6,441 nucleotides of DNA from GCA-003244245 sp050699975 (GTDB taxonomy: Bacteria > Actinomycetota > Actinomycetes > Mycobacteriales > Pseudonocardiaceae), in NCBI GenBank assembly GCA_050699975.1, contig JBOHGH010000194.1, positions 1 to 6,441 on the forward strand. Reading direction: 5' to 3'. Under the pieces are notes generated by a model. That model searched no databases. It was not told the DNA's origin and saw only the letters and a list, made by a program, of their open reading frames with translations. The translations under genes and the position numbers were made by a program. This document shows, piece by piece, positions 4,994 through 6,441 of the stretch (position 1 is the first letter of the stretch; each line of letters starts with the position of its first letter).

Positions 4994-6061
4994 GTGACGT
5001 CGACCACCACCCGTCCGCCACCACGTGGTCAGCCACCGGCGACAGTTTCGGCCGGCCCGGGTGGGCTGCGACGACGCCGCCTGCTGGTCGTCACCGGGCT
5101 GCTGGTCCTGCTGGCACTCGCGGCGCTGGCCAGCCTGGCGGTCGGGGCCAAACCGATCGCGATCGGTGCGGTGTGGGACGCGATCTGGTCGCCAACCGGC
5201 ACCGAGGACGACATCGTGGTCCGCTCGCTGCGGGCGCCGCGCACCGTGCTCGGGATCGGGGTGGGTATAGCGCTGGGGCTCGCGGGAGCGCTGATGCAGG
5301 GCCACACCCGCAACCCGCTCGCCGACCCCGGCATCCTCGGGGTGGAGGCGGGCGCGGCCTTCTTCGTGGTGCTGGGTATCTACGCGTTCGGCGTGACGAG
5401 CTTGTTCGGTTACGTGTGGTTCGCCTTCGCCGGGGCATTCGCAGCCAGTGTGCTGGTGTTCATGCTGGGGTCATTGGGCCGGGGCGGGCCGACGCCGGTG
5501 ACCCTCGCATTGGCCGGGGTGTCCGTGAGCTTCCTGCTCTACGCGCTGATCCAGACACTGCTGCTGGCCGACCTTGCAACGCTCGATGCTTACCGGTTCT
5601 GGGTGGTCGGGTCGCTGGCCGGCCGCGATGCCGCAGTTGCGACCCAGGTCGCGCCGTTCCTGCTGGCCGGGCTGATACTGGCGGTGCTGAACGCGCCCGG
5701 CCTGAATCTGCTGGCCCTGGGCGACGACGTCGCCCGCGCGCTGGGGCAGCGAGTCGCGGTGACCCGCGGGACCGGGCTGGTGGCGATCACGCTGCTGGCC
5801 GGCGCTGCGGTGGCGGCGTGCGGGCCCATCGCGTTCGTCGGCTTGGTGGTGCCGCACGTGGCGCGGGCGCTGACCGGACCGGATCACCGTTGGCTGCTAC
5901 CCGCCGCAGGGCTGACCGGCGCCGTGCTGCTGCTGACCGCCGACGTGATCGGCCGGGTCGTGGTGCGGCCAGGAGAGCTGCAGGTAGGCATCGTGATCGC
6001 GCTGATAGGGGCACCGTTCTTCATCGCCCTGGTGCGCCGTCGCCGGCTGGTGACACTGTGA
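4994..6061 (+). CDS. FecCD-family iron-siderophore ABC transporter permease (first subunit)
   Basis: The product has 355 residues, within the usual range for this family. A polar, Pro/Thr-rich N-terminus (1-28) precedes about ten membrane helices, the first near 30-50. Family hallmarks in order: LRAPRTVLGIGVGIALGLAG (79-98), MQGHTRNPLADPGILGVEAG (101-120), the ATPase-contact segment LGDDVARALG (242-251), GPIAFVGLVVPHVARAL (277-293) and PGELQVGIVIALIGAPFFIALV (326-347). In most relatives the last motif reads PGELPVG, so Gln330 replaces a common proline. It forms half of the membrane channel that takes iron-siderophore from the lipoprotein. Its TGA overlaps the GTG of the next gene (GTGA), which implies translational coupling. 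No ATPase gene is seen before the window ends. Confidence 0.95.
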   Translation: MTSTTTRPPPRGQPPATVSAGPGGLRRRRLLVVTGLLVLLALAALASLAVGAKPIAIGAVWDAIWSPTGTEDDIVVRSLRAPRTVLGIGVGIALGLAGALMQGHTRNPLADPGILGVEAGAAFFVVLGIYAFGVTSLFGYVWFAFAGAFAASVLVFMLGSLGRGGPTPVTLALAGVSVSFLLYALIQTLLLADLATLDAYRFWVVGSLAGRDAAVATQVAPFLLAGLILAVLNAPGLNLLALGDDVARALGQRVAVTRGTGLVAITLLAGAAVAACGPIAFVGLVVPHVARALTGPDHRWLLPAAGLTGAVLLLTADVIGRVVVRPGELQVGIVIALIGAPFFIALVRRRRLVTL

Positions 6062-6441
6062 CGATCAAAGAGACGACTGGGACGCTGCAGCGCGGGCGGG
6101 TGGCCGGTCGCCCCCCGCTGCGAATCGGCCCCTTCTCCGGGGTGTGGCGGCCCAGGATGATCGCGGTCACGGTGGTCGGGCTGGCGCTGATCGTGGTGAT
6201 GGCAGCGGTGAATATCGGTCGCGGCGACTTCCCGATCTCGATCGGCGAGGTGCTCAGTGTCCTGCTCGGCGGTGGCGACGGCGCAGACCAGTTCATCGTG
6301 CTGGAGCTGCGGCTACCGCGCACGCTGACCGGCGTGCTGGTCGGCGCAGCGCTTGGACTGTCCGGCGCGATCCTGCAGACGATTGCGCGCAACCCGCTGG
6401 CCAGTCCGGACTTCCTCGGGTTCACCGCGGGCGCCAGCGCC
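6058..6441 (+). CDS. FecCD-family iron-siderophore ABC transporter permease (second subunit), 3' truncated by window
   Basis: The first 128 codons are present and the frame is open to the last base, so the gene continues outside. It starts at GTG 6058-6060, overlapping the previous stop by four bases. There is no ribosome binding site of its own, as expected for coupled translation. A longer cytoplasmic N-terminus (1-33) leads into helix 1 (about 34-52). Then come FPISIGEVLSVLLGG, the family motif LRLPRTLTGVLVGAALGLSG (84-103), and QTIARNPLASPDFLGFTAGA (107-126), which matches the conserved RNPLA-P--LG element. It is the partner of the preceding permease, a FepD/FepG-like heterodimer. An ATP-binding subunit gene is the expected next neighbour. 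Confidence 0.93.
   Translation, partial: MTIKETTGTLQRGRVAGRPPLRIGPFSGVWRPRMIAVTVVGLALIVVMAAVNIGRGDFPISIGEVLSVLLGGGDGADQFIVLELRLPRTLTGVLVGAALGLSGAILQTIARNPLASPDFLGFTAGASA

Noticed and set aside
1..6441. CRISPR array, insertion sequence, toxin-antitoxin pair, or other defence or wholly new system
   Set aside because: I saw no regularly spaced repeats, transposase, nuclease or small gene pair of this kind. All complete genes belong to known families.

Overview
This 6.4 kb window is high-GC DNA with GTG starts, strong purine-rich ribosome binding sites and a 3'-CCA-encoding tRNA gene. Together with an IdeR/DtxR-type iron box, this suggests an actinobacterium. Pseudonocardiaceae or a relative is my guess from overall style and cannot be proven here. 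The window is densely coding, and no gene-free stretch exceeds about 160 bases.

Left part (1-1602). A complete tRNA-Ala(GGC) gene lies on the minus strand. It follows a minus-strand two-gene unit read right to left: a four-helix MauE/DoxX-type membrane protein with a lone C-x-C cysteine pair, then, 18 bases later, a membrane-anchored DsbA-like thiol-disulfide protein (CPAC). The likely role is disulfide handling on the outer face of the membrane, with the MauE-like protein as redox partner of the DsbA-like one.

Middle part (1706-3748). A plus-strand VIT1/CCC1-family Fe2+/Mn2+ transporter converges, with a 12-base gap, on a minus-strand 12-helix MFS efflux transporter that carries the antiporter motif C.

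Right part (3749-6441). A divergent regulatory region holds a near-consensus iron box (16 of 19 positions) and a perfect 7-bp inverted repeat. It separates the MFS gene from an iron-siderophore uptake locus: a lipoprotein substrate-binding protein, a second promoter region with a degenerate iron box, a FecCD permease, and a second FecCD permease that overlaps the first by four bases (GTGA) and runs off the window edge. An ATPase gene probably follows outside the window.

Taken together, the right two thirds look like an iron homeostasis neighbourhood: high-affinity import under iron repression, a divergently placed exporter that might secrete the siderophore, and a VIT-type metal exporter nearby. 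None of the families is new. The most interesting points are the shared divergent control region, the separate iron box for the permeases, the MauE-DsbA pairing, and a perfect tandem 18-bp duplication inside the DsbA membrane anchor.
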